From positions 76,167-111,463 of the forward strand of contig PS015383.1 in assembly GCA_048213135.1 (NCBI GenBank): a stretch of 35,297 nucleotides of DNA, read 5' to 3'. The notes beneath the pieces were generated by a model. It had not been told where the DNA came from, did no database searches, and worked only from the letters and a program-made list of their open reading frames with translations. The position numbers and the translations under genes were made by a program. This document shows, one piece after another, positions 33,601 through 35,297 of this stretch (positions are counted from its first letter, which is position 1; every line of letters begins with the position of its first letter). The stretch comes from Reclinomonas americana ATCC 50394 (lineage: Eukaryota > Jakobida > Jakobea > Jakobida).

Positions 33601-35297
33601 CCCTCTCCTGCTCGGTGTGGGATCTCTCTCTCAACCTTGCCTGCGTGTTGTGTCTGCGCGCAGTCGCCAAGACGAACAACAAAAATCAATGATGGAGGAG
33701 CGCCAGCAAGCACTGCTGAAGGAGCTGGAGGAGCAGGTTGGTGGAGCGTCGGTGAACCATCGATGCGTGTCAATTCTGCTGAACCGCATTGATCGTGCTG
33801 TAGCTGGCATCGCAAGCGGCTGCTCGACTAAAGGTGGAACAGGAGCGACTGGAGCGGGAGCGTGAGGAGGCGGAACGCAGTCGAGAAGCCATGCGACAGC
33901 AAATCGAACAGCAGCGACAGATGCTGGAGGCGCTGGAGGAGAGGCGACGCAAGGAGCTGCAGGAGATGGAGCAGCGATTGGAGTTGTTGAATCAGCAGCG
34001 AGTGGAGGAGCAGACGAAGCTGCGAGGTAATTTTAAGGAGTGTGTTGACGTGCTCGTTCCTAGTTGCTTACTGTGTCCGGGGCAGAGGAACAACGTCTCC
34101 TGATGGAGGCAGAGCGACAGCGTGTGGATGAGGAGCGACAACGTCTGCACGACGAAATCCGGCAGGCCACGGAGGTGGCAGTGGCGGCGGCCAAGGCAGC
34201 CGCTGCATCGGCTGCTACCGCGGCCGCCATTCCGCACGCAGCATTGCAGGCCGCAGAGCAGGCATCGATTGCTGCCGCGCAGCAACAGCAGCAGCAACAA
34301 CAACAATGGCAGCAGCAGCAGCAGCAGCAGCAGCCGCAGTATGTGAAACCGTCGCCAGAGGCATTCGAGATCAGTGGTGTTCCTGGTGCAGGACCAAGTG
34401 CGGCCGGCGATGCTGCGTCTCAGTCGTCGGTGCTCTACACTGGATCGCTGCCGCCGCAGCAGGTGGCCGGGGCGGTGCCGTCGTCGGTCAGTGACGCGAG
34501 AGAGAACTGCAGTGCTCATGCAAAGCTATTTGTCACTTATTCTCGTATGCCAGGAGTCGGCCAAGGCGCGTGCTGGCGGTCGTGCAGACGGCAGTGCCGT
34601 TGGAGGCGACGTCAAGCTGACTGGTCAAGCGGGTCTGGGTGTCCTCGGCACACCAGGCATGATTTCTGTTGCGTCCTCAGTGCGCCACTGCGCATTTATG
34701 TGCACGCTGTGATGTGTGTAATTCTGACCCTATCTTCTGTATTTTTTTGCAGCCTTTGGCTGGCGGCGGCGATGCGGACGTGTCGGTGGCCGGCCGTGCC
34801 GCCAATCCAGCGCGATCGGCAGCGCTCAGTCCGCGAAGCAATGCCAGCAGCACACCGCGTTCCGGTGCCAGTGGCGAGGAGTGGGAGCCACGACCGGAGC
34901 CGCTGCGGTTATCGCAGACGCCAACACGGCAGTTGAACCAAGCTATTCCGCTGGCCCAACCCGCTCTGCTGGCCTCACGCACCACCCCGAGCCCACCGCC
35001 AATCGCGGCACCAGCGTCTCTCTCCGCGTCACCGCCTCGTCGGTCGCGTGCCTCGCTGTCGCCACCCGAGTACTCCACACGACTGCGTGACCTGTCACCA
35101 CCCGGGGGCTCATCGCGGCTGTATGGGCGCACTCCGCTCGAATTGTCGTATCAGGCGGTCGACCGCATTGATGAGTTCGCTCGGCAGCACGCCTCCGGTG
35201 AGGCACCGGTGGAGGAGAAAGCAGCCGTACGACTTCCACCGCTGGTGCGGCCGGCGCCGCCGTCGGCAGCCTCCATTGCTCAGTCGCTGTCGCGTAC
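30631..35297 (+). CDS. Large coiled-coil protein, 3' end beyond the window
   Basis: The ATG at 30631 opens MNTPSRVLARRVRESG, followed by a short Gln run. The gap at 30845-31239 removes coding or intron sequence, and the frame differs on its two sides. After it come a Pro-rich and acidic region (31240-32720), then a long Glu/Gln/Arg/Leu coiled coil from about 32800 to 34190 (LSPEQLEEMESQRRR, LEEQRRLQQEMLVHQ, REEAERSREAMRQQIEQQRQ), an Ala run, two Gln runs near 34280-34335, and a Ser/Pro-rich C-terminal region still open at 35297. Introns I can place include 31495-31564, 31863-31949, 32451-32521, 32720-32793 and 32972-33047; the last two start with GTTGCG. No enzymatic domain is visible. A structural or scaffold role (cytoskeleton, centrosome, vesicle tether) would suit the composition but is not shown. 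Confidence 0.78.
30845..31239. other. Assembly gap (395 N)
   Basis: A run of N inside the 5' part of the coiled-coil gene. It probably hides one or more exon-intron junctions. Confidence 0.99.

Overview
The window is nuclear DNA of a GC-rich, gene-dense unicellular eukaryote. Genes are split by many short introns (mostly 45-90 nt, GT-AG), intergenic spaces are often 50-170 bp, dinucleotide microsatellites are common, and proteins carry long Gln/Pro/Ser/Ala tracts. I could not fix the lineage. A protist is the best fit; the two divergent GARP-type (SHLQKWR) DNA-binding proteins show only that it is not an ordinary animal or fungal locus. All gene models were spliced by hand from reading frame, GT/AG signals and family conservation. 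Three assembly gaps (17472-17491, 23248-23889, 30845-31239) interrupt the sequence.

Layout, left to right: a (GT)n tract inside an intron; the 3' part of an unidentified coiled-coil gene (+, to 1398); a secreted serine carboxypeptidase of family S10 (-, 1451-3508); the ribosome-biogenesis factor Pescadillo (+, 3594-6750), head to head with the carboxypeptidase across 85 bp; a non-coding stretch; a first GARP-like gene (+, 8325-10782); a 3.1 kb stretch without a recognisable gene; a second, paralogous GARP-like gene (+, 13874-16714); the 3' end of an unidentified gene after a gap (+, to 18002); an arrestin-fold protein ending in a WW-like module (-, 18129-21492); a membrane RING-H2 protein (+, 21573-22740), head to head with the arrestin gene across 80 bp; a kelch-repeat protein with a long Ser/Pro-rich tail (-, 22904-27328); an armadillo-plus-TPR protein (-, 27435-30235); and a large coiled-coil gene that runs off the right edge (+, from 30631).

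The genes do not form one pathway. Possible functional links are the arrestin (with a PPAY motif and a WW-like end) beside a RING ubiquitin ligase, and the two GARP-like paralogues. The most notable finding is in splicing. Many introns whose position is forced by frame or by conserved domains begin with GTTGCG (14 cases in seven genes) or GTTTCG (4 cases) instead of GTRAGT. Several exons are tiny (4, 10, 17, 18 and 19 nt), and one long intron is GC-AG. When these donors are used, the complete genes without gaps close exactly in frame: 466, 747, 711, 646, 844 and 222 residues.
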